A DNA stretch of 64,000 bases from Kineococcus rhizosphaerae (GCF_003002055.1 NZ_PVZF01000009.1:186001-250000), one strand, 5' to 3'; shown: positions 34,857 through 44,369, counted from the first letter of the stretch. The notes: generated by a model from the sequence alone, not told the origin. Program-made: numbers and translations.

Positions 34857-36449
34857 TCAGGTGACGGTGAAGAACTTGCTGGGCCAGCCTGAGGAACCGT
34901 CGGGGATCGGTTTCACCACGTCCTGGGTCTGCAGCTGCCCGGTGCCGTCGGTGGCCCGGGCGCGCACGGTGTGGTTCCCGGGTTCGGCGCCGTCCCACGC
35001 GTACGTCCACTGCACCCAGGTGCTGGGGTTCACCGTGGGCACGAGGGTGGCCTCGACCCACTCCCCGTCGTCGACGCTGACCTCGACCCTGCTGATGCCG
35101 CGGGTCTGGGCCCAGGCCACCCCGGCGACGGGGACGGTGCGCCCGGAGGCGACCTTGGCGAAGGAGGCCGGGACGTCGATGCGGGTGGCGGTCTTGATCG
35201 GCGCCTGCGGCGCCCACCCGCGATCGGTCCAGTAGGCCGTCTTCGCGTCGAAGCGGGTGACCTCGACGTCGGTGATCCACTTGCAGGCCGAGACGAACCC
35301 GTACAGGCCGGGCACGATCATCCGGGCGGGGAAACCGTGCACGTCGGTGAGCGGTTCCCCGTCCATCCCGATCGCGATCATCGAGTCCCGGCCGTCGGTG
35401 GCCTCGGCGAGGGGGGTGGAGACGGTGAACCCGTCGACGGAGGTCGAGAACAGCATGTCCGCCCCGTCCGCGATCCCCGCCCGGTCCAGCAGCGTGGTCA
35501 GCGGCACACCGAGCCAGCGGGCGTTGCCGGCCAGGTTCCCGCCGACCTCGTTGGACACGCAGGTCATGGTCATCCACCGCTCGTGCAGGTCCTCGCCCAG
35601 CAGGTCCTCGAAGGTGACGGTGACCTCGCGCTCGACCATCCCGTGGATGCGCAGCGACCACGTCGACACGTCGACCTGCGGGACGGACAGCGCGGTGTCG
35701 ACGCGGTAGAAGTCCTTCGCGCTCGTCACGTACGGCGTGATGCCCTCGGTCGGGTCCACCCCCGCCGGCAGAGCGGCGGCCGGGGACGCGGGGGCCGGCA
35801 GCCGGATGCCGGCGCGCGTGGCCGCCACCGAGTGCGACCGGTTCACGACCGTGCCCGCGCCGGCGGTCACGGCCGCGGTCCCGGCGACCGCGCCGAACAG
35901 CACCGACCGGCGGGACAGCGACCGCGTTCCCCGGCCCCCGGCGGCCCCCCGCCGCACCGCGCGGACGAGCAGGACGAGGGCGGCGGCGCCGGCCAGGGTG
36001 CCCACCGTGGAGGGCACCCAGCTCAGCGCGGTGGCGTCGGGGCGGTGGGCCGTGGCCCCGATCGCTGCGGCCCCCAGCACGGCCACCAGGACCAGAGCGG
36101 CGCGCAACCACCGCACGGCCACCAGGCCGACGACGGCGAAGAGGACGACGAGGGTGGCGTACAGGCTGCCCAGCAGCACGGCCTTGTCGGACTGGCCGAA
36201 CTGACGGATCGCCCACTCCTTCAGCCACTCCGGCGTGCGGGCGATGAACTCCTGCCCGACGCCGAGCACCGGGTCGGCCGAGCGGGTCACGAAGGAGGCG
36301 AGCAGCGTCCCGACCCCGAGGGTCAGGCCCCCCGAGAGCAGTCCGGCCAGCAGACCGCGCAGTGCCGTCGGGGGAACCTCGGGGCGCCGGGGCGGGCGCC
36401 CCCGCCCCGGCCGACGGGCGCGGGCGGTGGGGTCGGGTCGGCGTCGCAC
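34857..36449 (-). CDS. Membrane-anchored molybdopterin oxidoreductase (sulfite-oxidase family)
   Basis: 530 residues. About four membrane segments occupy residues 25-165. A twin-Arg-like [19 protein letters not shown] precedes the extracytoplasmic part. The oxidoreductase-molybdopterin domain (about 235-405) has [20 protein letters not shown], where the Cys is the molybdenum ligand, and [20 protein letters not shown]. The C-terminal Mo-co dimerisation Ig-like domain (about 420-530) ends FFTVT. The substrate is unknown; known relatives oxidise sulfite or reduce oxidised methionine. GTG 36449 has GAGGAG upstream. The tat-like motif after internal membrane helices is an unusual layout, common in actinobacteria. 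Confidence 0.9.
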   Translation of the reverse strand: MRRRPDPTARARRPGRGRPPRRPEVPPTALRGLLAGLLSGGLTLGVGTLLASFVTRSADPVLGVGQEFIARTPEWLKEWAIRQFGQSDKAVLLGSLYATLVVLFAVVGLVAVRWLRAALVLVAVLGAAAIGATAHRPDATALSWVPSTVGTLAGAAALVLLVRAVRRGAAGGRGTRSLSRRSVLFGAVAGTAAVTAGAGTVVNRSHSVAATRAGIRLPAPASPAAALPAGVDPTEGITPYVTSAKDFYRVDTALSVPQVDVSTWSLRIHGMVEREVTVTFEDLLGEDLHERWMTMTCVSNEVGGNLAGNARWLGVPLTTLLDRAGIADGADMLFSTSVDGFTVSTPLAEATDGRDSMIAIGMDGEPLTDVHGFPARMIVPGLYGFVSACKWITDVEVTRFDAKTAYWTDRGWAPQAPIKTATRIDVPASFAKVASGRTVPVAGVAWAQTRGISRVEVSVDDGEWVEATLVPTVNPSTWVQWTYAWDGAEPGNHTVRARATDGTGQLQTQDVVKPIPDGSSGWPSKFFTVT

Positions 36450-36563
36450 GGGGCTCCTCGGTCGCTCGGGCGGACCGTCGGGCGGGCCCGGTCCACCTCT
36501 GCCTTCGGAGCCGCCGCCGTCGTGGATGCGTCCCGGTCGCCCCCTCGGTGGCGGTGGGTGCCG

Positions 36564-36980
36564 TCAACCGTCCTCGTCGGCGGGGCGGCCCGGGAAGCCG
36601 GTGCCCGCGGCGCAGCTGAACCAGACGACCTTCCCGGACCCGTCCGGGCGCGGGTGGACCCCCCAGTCCTTGGCCAGCAGGTCCACCAGCGCCACCCCGC
36701 GCCCGCCGGTGGCCTCCGGCGCGACCTCGCGCCGCTGGGGCCGGTCGCCGCTGCCGTCGCCGACCTCGACCCGCACCTGCCCCGGTTCGCTCGTGACCGC
36801 GACGGTCACGGGAGGGCTGCCGTGCAGGACGGCGTTCGCGACGAGTTCGCTGGTCAGCAGCTCCAGGACCTGCTGGGAAGCGGCGTCGGGGAGGTGGACC
36901 CGGCAGGCGTCGAGCACCCAGCGGCGGGCGACACCGACCGCCGACCGCCGGAAGGGCAGGTCCAGCACCACGTACGTCAC
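36564..36980 (-). CDS. RsbW-like anti-sigma/serine kinase ATPase
   Basis: 138 residues, a stand-alone HATPase_c_2 domain: LELLTSELVANAVLHG (N box), VRVEVGDGSGDRP (G1), TGGRGVALVDLLAKDWGV (G2) and KVVWFSC. Such proteins bind sigma factors or phosphorylate STAS-domain antagonists. GTG 36980 begins 213 bp from the divergent SpoIIE-type phosphatase, which is its logical partner in a switching module. No STAS protein or cognate sigma gene is adjacent, so the output is unknown. Confidence 0.88.
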   Translation of the reverse strand: MTYVVLDLPFRRSAVGVARRWVLDACRVHLPDAASQQVLELLTSELVANAVLHGSPPVTVAVTSEPGQVRVEVGDGSGDRPQRREVAPEATGGRGVALVDLLAKDWGVHPRPDGSGKVVWFSCAAGTGFPGRPADEDG

Positions 36981-37194
36981 ACCACGACTCCCTGCTCACG
37001 CCAGGAGCCGAGTGGTTTCAGCCGCTGTTCGCACACCCCGCCGAGCGCAGGGGCCACCACTGGTGGCAGTTCGCACACTGGTGCGAGTCCAGCTCCTGTG
37101 CAAGTGGAGCCCGGCGGCCGTGCCGTCGGCGATGATGGACGCCGCCTCGTCGCGCAACCCCTCGCGGCCCGGACCCGACCTCGGAGACCGCCAC

Positions 37195-39801
37195 GTGACC
37201 CCCTGGACCCCGCGACCGCCGCACGAGCCGCGGTCCGCGACCACCGTCGAGGCCGGCGACGCCGACGGCGGACCGGCCCGGCGCCCGCTGCCGGCCACGG
37301 GCGACGCCGGCCTGCGGGCCGTCGCGGCGCTCGCCGCCCGCCTGCTGTCCGCCCACGCCGCCGAGGTCTGCCTGGTCGGCGGGACGCGCACGATCGTCGC
37401 CGGCGCGGCGGCGGCCGCGGGGAGCACCGGCGGACCGACGTCCCCCGAGGAGGCGCTGTGCACCCTCGTCGCCCGCGGGGGCGTGCCTTCGAGCGTCGAG
37501 GACGCCGGTGCCGACGTGCGGGTCGCCCACCTGGGCCCGGTGACCCGCGGCGAGGTGGGCGCCTACCTGGGGGTGCCCCTGGTCGGCGACGACGGACAGG
37601 TCGTCGGGGCCCTGTGCGTCCTCGAGAGGTCCCCCCGCCGCTGGAGCACGACCGACCACGACCTGCTGCAGCACCTGGCCCCCGCCGTGGCGGCCCAGCT
37701 GCAGATCGCGGCCCTGGACGCGGGCGTGGCCCACGCAGACCGCCGGGAGGTGCTGGCCGGGGCGGCGCACGCGGCCGGCATCGGCTCCTTCACGTGGGAC
37801 GTCGGCGACGACGTCCTGGTGTGGGACGGCCCGCTGCTCGAGGTCTTCGGCTACGACGAGACCACTTTCTCCGGCACCATCGACGCCTTCAGCGCCCGTC
37901 TGCACCCCGACGACGCGGAACCGGTCGACGCGGCTCTGCGGGCGGCGATCGGACGGCTCGGCGAGTACGCCGCGGACTTCCGCGTGGTCCGCCCCGACGG
38001 CACCACCCGCTGGCTGTCGGCCCGCGGACGCGCCCACCGCGACCCCGCGGGGCGGACGCACGTGCTGGGAGCCGTCACCGACGTCACCGCGCTGCGCGAG
38101 CAGGAGGCCCGGGTCGCCGCGGTCCTGGAGGCCATGCCGGTCGGCTACCTCGGCCTGGACGCGGACTGGCGGATCGCCTACGTCAACGCCGAGACCGAAC
38201 GGGTCGCCGGTGCCCCCCGGCGCGACCTCGTCGGGCGCGACTTCTGGCGCACCTTCCCCGCCACCGTCGGCACGGTCTTCGAGGACAGCTACCGCCGCGC
38301 CGTGCGGGAGCGGGTCGACGTCGTGTTCGACGCGTACTACCCGGCGCCGCTGGACGTGTGGGTGGAGGTCCGGGCCGTCCCCCGCGACGACGGGCTGGCC
38401 CTCTACTTCGTCGACGTCACCGACCGCCGGCGCGCCCTGGAGGACCGGGACCTGGCCGCCCGGCGGCTGCGGCGGACAGCGCACTTCGCCCTGGCCCTGG
38501 GCCGGGTCGCGACGATCGACGACCTCGTGCGCACCGTCGCCGAGGACGGGCTGGCCGAGCTGGGCTGCAACGGCGGGTCGGTCGCCGCACCCGACCCCGA
38601 AGACCCCAGCACGCTGGTCTCGCTCCTGGCGAGCAGCTACGGCGCCCAGGCCCAGCAGGAGTACGGCCGGCTGGACCTGCACGCGGACCTGCCGGTGGCC
38701 GCCGCCGCCCGGACCGGGCGGGCCGTGCTGGTCGCCGACCGCGACGCCTGCCTGGCCTACTCCCCCGAGATGGGGCACGTGCTGGAGGTGACCGGCTCGG
38801 TCGCCTTCGCCAGCCTGCCGCTGCGGGTGGAGGACCGGACCATCGGCGTCGTCACCGCCGGCTGGGACGCCCCGCAGACCTTCGACGAGCACCAGCTCGA
38901 CCTGCTGGAGACGTTCGCGGCGCAGGTCGCGCAGGCGCTGGGGCGCCTGCAGGCGCTCGACGCCGAACGCGCCGCGGCCGCCGAGGTCGCGGGCCTGTCC
39001 GCAGCCCTGCAGCGCTCCCTGCTGACCGAGCTGCCCGAACCCGACCACCTCGAGCTCGTGGCCCGCTACGTCCCGGCCGCGGACGCGGCTCAGGTCGGGG
39101 GTGACTGGTACGACGCGTTCACCGTCCGCGACGGGTCGACGTGCCTCGTCGTCGGGGACGTCACCGGCCACGACCGTGCCGCCGCGGTGCAGATGGCCCA
39201 GGTCCGCAACCTGCTGCGCGGCACCGCCCACGCCCTCGTCGAACCCCCGGCCGCGGTCCTGGGCGCCCTCGACGGGGCCATGCGGGACCTGGCCGTCGGT
39301 GCGCTGGCCACCGCCGTCCTGGCGAGGGTGGAGCAGGGCGCCGACGCCGCCGCCCGCGGGCTGCGCACCCTGCGCTGGTCCAACGCCGGGCACCCGCCGC
39401 CGCTGCTGCTGACCGCGGACGGTCACGCCGAGTTCCTGCGCCGGCCCAGCGACCTGCTCCTGGGCCTGGGGCTGGACATCGAGCGCCACGACCACACCCG
39501 CGAACTGCCGCCCGGCTCGACGGTGCTGCTGTTCACCGACGGGCTCGTCGAACGACGCGGTGAGGACCTCGACCACGGGCTGGAGCGGCTCCGGCGGACC
39601 GCGGCCCCGTTGGGTCACCTGCCGCTGCAGGAGCTGTGCGACGAGCTCCTGCAGCGGCTCGCGGGCGACAGCGAGGACGACGTGGCGCTGCTCGCCCTGC
39701 GCGCCCACCCCGAGGACCGGCCGCGCCCGGCCGAGGCGGGGCCGGGGAAGGGACCCGCCGACCTGGTCGGCGACGCGCCCGGCCCGTTGCCACCGGGCTG
39801 A
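37195..39801 (+). CDS. GAF-PAS-PAS-GAF-SpoIIE protein phosphatase
   Basis: About 868 residues. In order: a GAF domain (about 40-175, ending VAAQLQIAAL), a PAS/PAC pair (AGIGSFTWDVGDD, FRVVRPDGTTRWLSARGR), a second PAS (LEAMPVGYLGLDADWRIAYVN), a second GAF (about 415-570) and a C-terminal PP2C/SpoIIE domain with QVGGDWYDAF, VVGDVTGHDRAAA, WSNAGHPPPLLL and LLFTDGLVERR. The metal-binding aspartates are present. It should dephosphorylate a STAS-type antagonist in response to small-molecule or light/redox signals. GTG 37195 follows GGAG by 9 nt; ATG 37132/37135 in the same frame are alternatives. It is divergent from an RsbW-like gene. Confidence 0.9.
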   Translation: MTPWTPRPPHEPRSATTVEAGDADGGPARRPLPATGDAGLRAVAALAARLLSAHAAEVCLVGGTRTIVAGAAAAAGSTGGPTSPEEALCTLVARGGVPSSVEDAGADVRVAHLGPVTRGEVGAYLGVPLVGDDGQVVGALCVLERSPRRWSTTDHDLLQHLAPAVAAQLQIAALDAGVAHADRREVLAGAAHAAGIGSFTWDVGDDVLVWDGPLLEVFGYDETTFSGTIDAFSARLHPDDAEPVDAALRAAIGRLGEYAADFRVVRPDGTTRWLSARGRAHRDPAGRTHVLGAVTDVTALREQEARVAAVLEAMPVGYLGLDADWRIAYVNAETERVAGAPRRDLVGRDFWRTFPATVGTVFEDSYRRAVRERVDVVFDAYYPAPLDVWVEVRAVPRDDGLALYFVDVTDRRRALEDRDLAARRLRRTAHFALALGRVATIDDLVRTVAEDGLAELGCNGGSVAAPDPEDPSTLVSLLASSYGAQAQQEYGRLDLHADLPVAAAARTGRAVLVADRDACLAYSPEMGHVLEVTGSVAFASLPLRVEDRTIGVVTAGWDAPQTFDEHQLDLLETFAAQVAQALGRLQALDAERAAAAEVAGLSAALQRSLLTELPEPDHLELVARYVPAADAAQVGGDWYDAFTVRDGSTCLVVGDVTGHDRAAAVQMAQVRNLLRGTAHALVEPPAAVLGALDGAMRDLAVGALATAVLARVEQGADAAARGLRTLRWSNAGHPPPLLLTADGHAEFLRRPSDLLLGLGLDIERHDHTRELPPGSTVLLFTDGLVERRGEDLDHGLERLRRTAAPLGHLPLQELCDELLQRLAGDSEDDVALLALRAHPEDRPRPAEAGPGKGPADLVGDAPGPLPPG

Positions 39802-39949
39802 GCGGGCCGGGCACCGGCACCGGTCCGGTCGCGGGGCGCCCGGTGGTCGCGCCGCTCCGGGGTGCGCTCCAGCACCACCGACGCGACAGTGAGGCTCACA
39901 CCTGGACGTCGAGCACCCGTGCGTTCACCACGACGAGGACGGGCGGAGC

Positions 39950-40471
39950 ATGCACATCAGCGCAGCGAAGGACCTGGCGACGAAGGCGGCGGCCGCCGCG
40001 GGGAACGTGGTCCTGCGCCACGGCGGCCCGTCCGGTCCGCGGCAGCAGACGCTCACGGTGACGCGTCCGGTGGAGAACGTCCTGCGCGCGTGCCAGGACG
40101 CCGACGTGCTGGCGGCGGTGGTCGGACCGGCCGGTGGGGTCGTCCGGCAGGACCCCGACCGGTTCACCTGGCACCTGGCCGGCCGGACGGTCGTCACCGA
40201 CCTCGTGGCCGAACCGAACCGCGTGGTGTTCCGCACGGCCGGTCCCGAGCCGGCCGAGGCCCTCGTGGTGGAGGCCTGGCCCGCTCCCCGCGAGGGCGGG
40301 GCGGAGGTGGTCGTGCGACTGGACCTGCCCCTGGCGGGTGAGCTGGGCGAGGGCGCGGCGGCGTTCACGTTCGCCTACCGGCTGCGGGCCCTGCTGCAGA
40401 CGGGCGAGGTCCCGACCCTCGGCGACGTCCCCAGCGGCCGCTCCGGGCAGAACTCCGGGGAGGAGCGCTGA
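39950..40471 (+). CDS. SRPBCC-family protein
   Basis: 173 residues of the START/Bet v1-like fold: RQQTLTVTRPVENVLRACQD at the first strand and helix, FTWHLAGRTVVTDLVAEPNRVVFRT, then AEVVVRLDLPL and a long C-terminal helix FTFAYRLRALLQTGEVPTLGD. Members bind hydrophobic ligands or act as cyclases; some serve as toxins of MT0933-type pairs. ATG 39950 follows GGCGGAG. Its TGA overlaps the ATG of the dehydrogenase that follows (TGATG), so the two form an operon. Confidence 0.85.
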   Translation: MHISAAKDLATKAAAAAGNVVLRHGGPSGPRQQTLTVTRPVENVLRACQDADVLAAVVGPAGGVVRQDPDRFTWHLAGRTVVTDLVAEPNRVVFRTAGPEPAEALVVEAWPAPREGGAEVVVRLDLPLAGELGEGAAAFTFAYRLRALLQTGEVPTLGDVPSGRSGQNSGEER

Positions 40472-41661
40472 TGCGCGCCCTGTGCTGGAACGGCCCGAAC
40501 GACCTGGCCGTGGAGACCGTCCCCGACGCGAGGCTCGTCAACCCGCGCGACGTGGTCCTGGAGGTGACGTTGAGCAGCGTGTGCGGTTCGGACCTGCACA
40601 TCGTCGACGGGTACCTGCCGGGCGCGTTGCCCGGCGACGTCATCGGGCACGAGTTCACGGGCCGGGTCGTGGAGGTCGGCCCGGAGGTGTCCCGGGTCCG
40701 CGTCGGGGACCGCGTGGTCGTGCCGAGCTTCATCGCCTGCGGGAACTGCTGGTACTGCGAGCGCGAGCTGTACTCGTTGTGCGACACGACGAACCCGCAC
40801 GCCGCGACCCAGCAGCCGCTGCTCGGGTACCCCAGCGGCGGGATCTACGGCTACACCCAGCCCTTCGGCGGGTACGCGGGATCGCACGCGCAGTTCGTCC
40901 GGGTGCCGTTCGGCGACGTGAACTGCTTCACCGTCCCGGACGCCCTCGACGACACCTCGGCCCTGTTCGCCTCCGACGCCCTGCCGACGGGGTTCATGGG
41001 CGCCGACCTGTGCGGCATCACGCCCGGGGACACGGTGGCGGTGTTCGGCGCGGGCGCCGTCGGGCTCATGGCGGCCGCCTCGGCGAAGCTGATGGGCGCC
41101 GACCGCGTCCTGGTCGTCGACCGGGTCCCCGAACGCCTGCACCTGGCGCGCACGCGGGTGGGCGCCGAGACCGTCGACTACTCCGAGGTCGACAGCGTCC
41201 AGGAGTTCCTGCGCGAGACGACCGGTGGGCGCGGACCGGACGCCGTGATCGAGGCCGTCGGCATGGAGGCGCACGGCACAGGCGTCCAGCACGTCGTGGA
41301 CCGCGCGAAGCAGGCCCTGCGGCTGGAGACCGACCGGGCGACGCCGCTGCGCGAGGCGGTGCTCGCGGTCCGCAAGGCGGGGACGGTCGTGGTGCTCGGC
41401 GTGTACGGGCTGACGGACAGCTTCCCCACCGGCGTCGTCCTCAACAAGGGCCTGACGATCCGCTCGGCCCAGCAGCACGGGCAGCGGTACGTGCCGCGCC
41501 TGCTCGAGCACCTCGTCGCCGGGGAACTGCAGACGAGTTTCCTGGCCACCCACCCGATGTCCCTGGAGGACGGGGTGCGCGGCTATGAGATGTTCAAGGA
41601 CAAGACCGACGGGTGCGTGCGGGCGGTGTTCGCCCCCGGCGGGGTCACGACACCCGCCTGA
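40471..41661 (+). CDS. Zinc-dependent alcohol dehydrogenase, formaldehyde dehydrogenase-like
   Basis: 396 residues. SVCGSDLHIVDGYLPG (catalytic Cys), GHEFTGRVVEVG, the structural-zinc cluster CGNCWYCERELYSLC and VAVFGAGAVGLMAA are present. The YPSGGIYGYTQPFGGYAGSHAQ and SALFASDALPTGFMGAD segments place it in the FdhA-like branch of the MDR superfamily. The substrate is uncertain; formaldehyde or another aldehyde/alcohol is possible. It is translationally coupled to an SRPBCC protein by TGATG, a pairing that hints the latter delivers or modifies a hydrophobic substrate. It is followed by a strong terminator. Confidence 0.88.
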   Translation: MRALCWNGPNDLAVETVPDARLVNPRDVVLEVTLSSVCGSDLHIVDGYLPGALPGDVIGHEFTGRVVEVGPEVSRVRVGDRVVVPSFIACGNCWYCERELYSLCDTTNPHAATQQPLLGYPSGGIYGYTQPFGGYAGSHAQFVRVPFGDVNCFTVPDALDDTSALFASDALPTGFMGADLCGITPGDTVAVFGAGAVGLMAAASAKLMGADRVLVVDRVPERLHLARTRVGAETVDYSEVDSVQEFLRETTGGRGPDAVIEAVGMEAHGTGVQHVVDRAKQALRLETDRATPLREAVLAVRKAGTVVVLGVYGLTDSFPTGVVLNKGLTIRSAQQHGQRYVPRLLEHLVAGELQTSFLATHPMSLEDGVRGYEMFKDKTDGCVRAVFAPGGVTTPA

Positions 41662-41682
41662 GCGTCCGGGCCCCGGCACGAC

Positions 41683-41714
41683 GAGAGCCCCCGGCCGTTC
41701 GGCCGGGGGCTCTC
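41683..41714. terminator. Bidirectional terminator
   Basis: A perfect 14-bp stem (41683-41696 with 41701-41714) with a GTTC loop, between the dehydrogenase gene and the convergent small antitoxin-like gene. Confidence 0.8.
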
Positions 41715-41727
41715 GGGGAGGTCGCGG

Positions 41728-41874
41728 TCAGTCGCCGATCTTCTGGTCGGCCGCTTCCTGCGCCTTGTCGATCTGCTCGTCGTGCTTCCCGCCGGTCTTC
41801 TCGTCGACCGCGTCACCGGCCTTCTCGATGCCGGCGTCGCTGGCCTTCTCGGTGATGTCGCCGAAGTCGGGCAT
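41728..41874 (-). CDS. MT0933/Rv0909-type antitoxin-like small protein
   Basis: 48 residues: MPDFGDITEKASDAGIEKAG then DAVDEKTGGKHDEQIDKAQE, a charged helical repeat that matches the MT0933-type antitoxin family as I know it. ATG 41874 has GGAG 8 nt upstream. In Mycobacterium tuberculosis the family member Rv0909 pairs with an SRPBCC toxin, Rv0910. Here no toxin lies directly beside it, but an SRPBCC gene is 1.3 kb away on the other strand. An alternative is an unrelated stress-induced helical protein of similar composition. Confidence 0.7.
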   Translation of the reverse strand: MPDFGDITEKASDAGIEKAGDAVDEKTGGKHDEQIDKAQEAADQKIGD

Positions 41875-42044
41875 GCGTCAACTCCTCTGAACGGTCGTGC
41901 GGCCCACCGCCCGGGCGGGCCGTCGGTGCCTCAAGCCTGGTCCCGCTGCGATCGGTCCGCCACCCGGAACGGCCCCGCAGGTGGCGTCAGCGGTCGCGCC
42001 GGAACGTTCCCGGTGGGCGCCCCGGGTGAACCCCGCCTGGCGCC

Positions 42045-43262
42045 TCAGACCTTCCCGCGCAGCAGCCGCCGGAAGTAGACCTGCGGCAGGACGTAGCGGT
42101 CGAACGCCCACGCCGAGCGGCGCGGCGCGAACGGGGCCGGCAGCGGCAGCGGCCGGGGGCCCCGCCGGTCGGCCTGCACGAGCATCAGTTCGTGCCGGCT
42201 CGTGGTCACCGGCATGACGGTGTACCCGTCGTAGGACCGCAGCCGGCGCCCCTTCGCGGCGGCGGACAGGTTGCGTGCCAGCACCTTCACCTGCTTGCGC
42301 AGCGCCCCGCCGGAGGAGCGGGTCTGCAGCGCGGCGACGTCCCCGATCGCCCAGACGTCGGGGTGGTGGCGTGAGCGCAGGGTGCCCGGGTCGATGTCGA
42401 CGAGCCCGGCCGGCGACCCGTCCCCCAGGCCGCTGCGGGTGATCCACTCCGGGGCGCGGTAGTGCGGCACGGCGTGGGCGTAGGCGAGGTGGTCCACGCG
42501 CCACGGGCCGTCCGGCGTGGCGATCTCCACCGACCGCAGCACCGGGTCGACGCCGGTCAGCCGGGCCCGGCGCAGCACCCGCACGCCGTAGGACCGCAGG
42601 GCGGCCTCGAGGTGCTCGTCGGCGCCGTCGACCCCCAGCGGCCGCTCCTGCGGCAGGACCACCGTGACGTCGAGGTCGGCCAGCACGCCCGTCCGGCGCC
42701 AGTGGTCGCAGGCCATCAGGGCCGGTTTGAGGGCGGTGGGCGCGCACGGCGCGGGCTCGGGCGGGACGGTGAACACGACGGCGCCCTCGCGCACGCCGCG
42801 CAGCGCCGGCCACACCAGGGGCGCCGAGCTCGGCACGTAGGTCGAGCCGGCCCAGCCGGCGGTGTAGGCGTCCTGCAGCCCGGGGGTGGCGTCCCAGTCC
42901 TCGCGCAGCCCGGGGCACACGACGAGCGTGCCGTAGCCGATGGTGCGCCCCAGGCGCGTGCGGACGGCGTGCCGCCCGGCGTCGACGACCTCGACGGCGT
43001 CCTGGACCCAGCGGCACCCGTCCGGGATCACCGACCCCGTCGGGCGCTCGACGGCGGCGGGCCTGGCCTGGCCCGCGCCGACGTAGTTGAGCAGGGGCCG
43101 GTAGCGGTGGACCGGGGACGGCTCGACGATCGCGACGTCCCGGGCTCCGTCGCGCAACAGCTTGGCGGCCAACGAGATCCCCGCGTTGCCCGCGCCCACG
43201 ACGAGGACCTCGGCGTGGGCGGGCGAGGTGCTGGGCTGCGCGGTGCGGGTGGGGGTGGGCAC
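42045..43262 (-). CDS. Sulfide:quinone oxidoreductase-like flavoprotein
   Basis: About 405 residues. EVLVVGAGNAGISLAAKLLR is the FAD Rossmann motif, PVHRYRPLLNYVGAG and TLVVCPGLREDWD match the SQR/FCSD group, PPEPAPCAPTALKPAL carries the redox Cys position, and WAIGDVAALQTRSSGGALRKQ is the C-terminal FAD motif. The paired third catalytic Cys of classical SQR is not clear, so sulfide may not be the substrate; a peripheral membrane NAD(P)H or sulfide quinone reductase is likely. GTG 43262 was chosen since the upstream extension is Pro/Gly-rich and lacks coding signal. Confidence 0.82.
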   Translation of the reverse strand: MPTPTRTAQPSTSPAHAEVLVVGAGNAGISLAAKLLRDGARDVAIVEPSPVHRYRPLLNYVGAGQARPAAVERPTGSVIPDGCRWVQDAVEVVDAGRHAVRTRLGRTIGYGTLVVCPGLREDWDATPGLQDAYTAGWAGSTYVPSSAPLVWPALRGVREGAVVFTVPPEPAPCAPTALKPALMACDHWRRTGVLADLDVTVVLPQERPLGVDGADEHLEAALRSYGVRVLRRARLTGVDPVLRSVEIATPDGPWRVDHLAYAHAVPHYRAPEWITRSGLGDGSPAGLVDIDPGTLRSRHHPDVWAIGDVAALQTRSSGGALRKQVKVLARNLSAAAKGRRLRSYDGYTVMPVTTSRHELMLVQADRRGPRPLPLPAPFAPRRSAWAFDRYVLPQVYFRRLLRGKV

Positions 43263-43398
43263 CGGGCCACCCTCATCCGCCCCGGTGACCCCCGCCACTC
43301 GGACCGTCGGGCCCGTCGTGGCGGGTGCGCCGGACGGGTGGGCGACGCCGGCCGTGGCCCGGAGCACCCCACCGGCCCTGGTACCGTTGTCCACGCAA

Positions 43399-43471
<73 letters not shown>

Positions 43472-43481
43472 CCCTTCACGA

Positions 43482-43512
43482 CCAGCACCCCCGTCGCCGT
43501 CGCGACGCCGGG
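43482..43512 (+). terminator. Imperfect hairpin after tRNA-Lys copy 2
   Basis: CGTCGC pairs with GCGACG, and outer C and G runs add to the stem across a bulge. It is weaker than the terminator after copy 1. Confidence 0.35.
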
Positions 43513-43538
43513 GTCGCAGCACGAGAGGGACGGGCCCG

Positions 43539-43760
43539 ATGCGTCTGACCGGCCTCGAACGGGCCGTCCTCGAAGCCGCCGAGCAGTCCCACGTCCTGGT
43601 CGAACCCGAGTCCGCCGAGGCGGTCGGCGCCGTCTACCTGCGGTTGAACCGCGACGGCTTCCTCGACGTCGAGTGGTGGCCCGGCGACCCCCTGCCCCTC
43701 CTGGTGGCCATCACCGGCACCGGCCGCACCGTCCTGGCCCTGCAGCGGGACCTGGGGTGA
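43539..43760 (+). CDS. Small hypothetical protein upstream of PAP2-like gene
   Basis: 73 residues: MRLTGLERAVLEAAEQSHVL, a strand-rich centre (AVYLRLNRDGFLDVEWWPG) and PLPLLVAITGTGRTVLALQRD. It is soluble, with clear coding bias. ATG 43539 has AGAGGGA about 8 nt upstream. Its stop overlaps the GTG of the next gene by GTGA, so it is coupled to the PAP2-like membrane protein. I do not recognise a family. Confidence 0.6.
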   Translation: MRLTGLERAVLEAAEQSHVLVEPESAEAVGAVYLRLNRDGFLDVEWWPGDPLPLLVAITGTGRTVLALQRDLG

Positions 43761-44347
43761 GCACCGGCGCCGGGCCGCGCTGGGCGCGGCTGGCCAGTGA
43801 GCTCCTCGCCCCGTGGGTGCTCGCCGCCGTCATGCCGGTGCTGGTCTCGGCGCTCACGACGCGACCGGCGTGGCGCGGCGCCCTCCTCGGGCTCGTCGTC
43901 ACCACGACCTGCGCCGCCGTCCCCTACGCCGTCGTCGCGGTGGGGGTGCGGCGCGGGCGCTACGAGTCGCACCACGTCCGGCGCCGCGAGGACCGGCCGC
44001 CGCTGCTGGCCCTGGTCGCCGGGCTGACGGTGCTGACCGCCGTCCTGCTCGTCGCGCTGGGCGCCACGGCGACGTCGCTGACCTACCTGGGGTTGATGAC
44101 CGCCTGCGTCGGGGTGGGCCTGGTCGTGTCGCGGTTCTGGAAGATCTCGCTGCACTGCCTGGTCCTCACCGCGTCGGTGGTGGTGCTGACGGGCCTGCGA
44201 CCGTGGGCGTTCCCGGTCCTGGCGACCGTCGCCTGGGTCGGGGCCGCCCGCGTGCGGCTCGGGGCGCACACGCCGGCGCAGGTGGCCGCCGGGACCGTCG
44301 CGGGCGCCGTCCTGGCCGGGGCCGCTCTGGTGCTCGCCCCGGCCTGA
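43757..44347 (+). CDS. PAP2-like membrane phosphatase family protein
   Basis: 196 residues and about six hydrophobic segments. SRFWKISLHCLVLTA and ARVRLGAHTPAQVAAGTVAG correspond to the second and third motifs of phosphatidate-phosphatase-type PAP2 proteins (His in each). The first motif, KxxxxxxRP, is not evident, so activity is uncertain. The likely role is lipid phosphate metabolism at the membrane. GTG 43757 overlaps the upstream stop by four bases. It is convergent with the Dabb gene, 22 bp away. Confidence 0.75.
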   Translation: MSTGAGPRWARLASELLAPWVLAAVMPVLVSALTTRPAWRGALLGLVVTTTCAAVPYAVVAVGVRRGRYESHHVRRREDRPPLLALVAGLTVLTAVLLVALGATATSLTYLGLMTACVGVGLVVSRFWKISLHCLVLTASVVVLTGLRPWAFPVLATVAWVGAARVRLGAHTPAQVAAGTVAGAVLAGAALVLAPA

Positions 44348-44369
44348 GCCCCGGCCGCGCGGCCCCTCG

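Noticed and set aside
42045-43262. Naming the flavoprotein as true sulfide:quinone oxidoreductase
   Set aside because: Only one of the redox-active Cys positions is clear, so the substrate should stay open.
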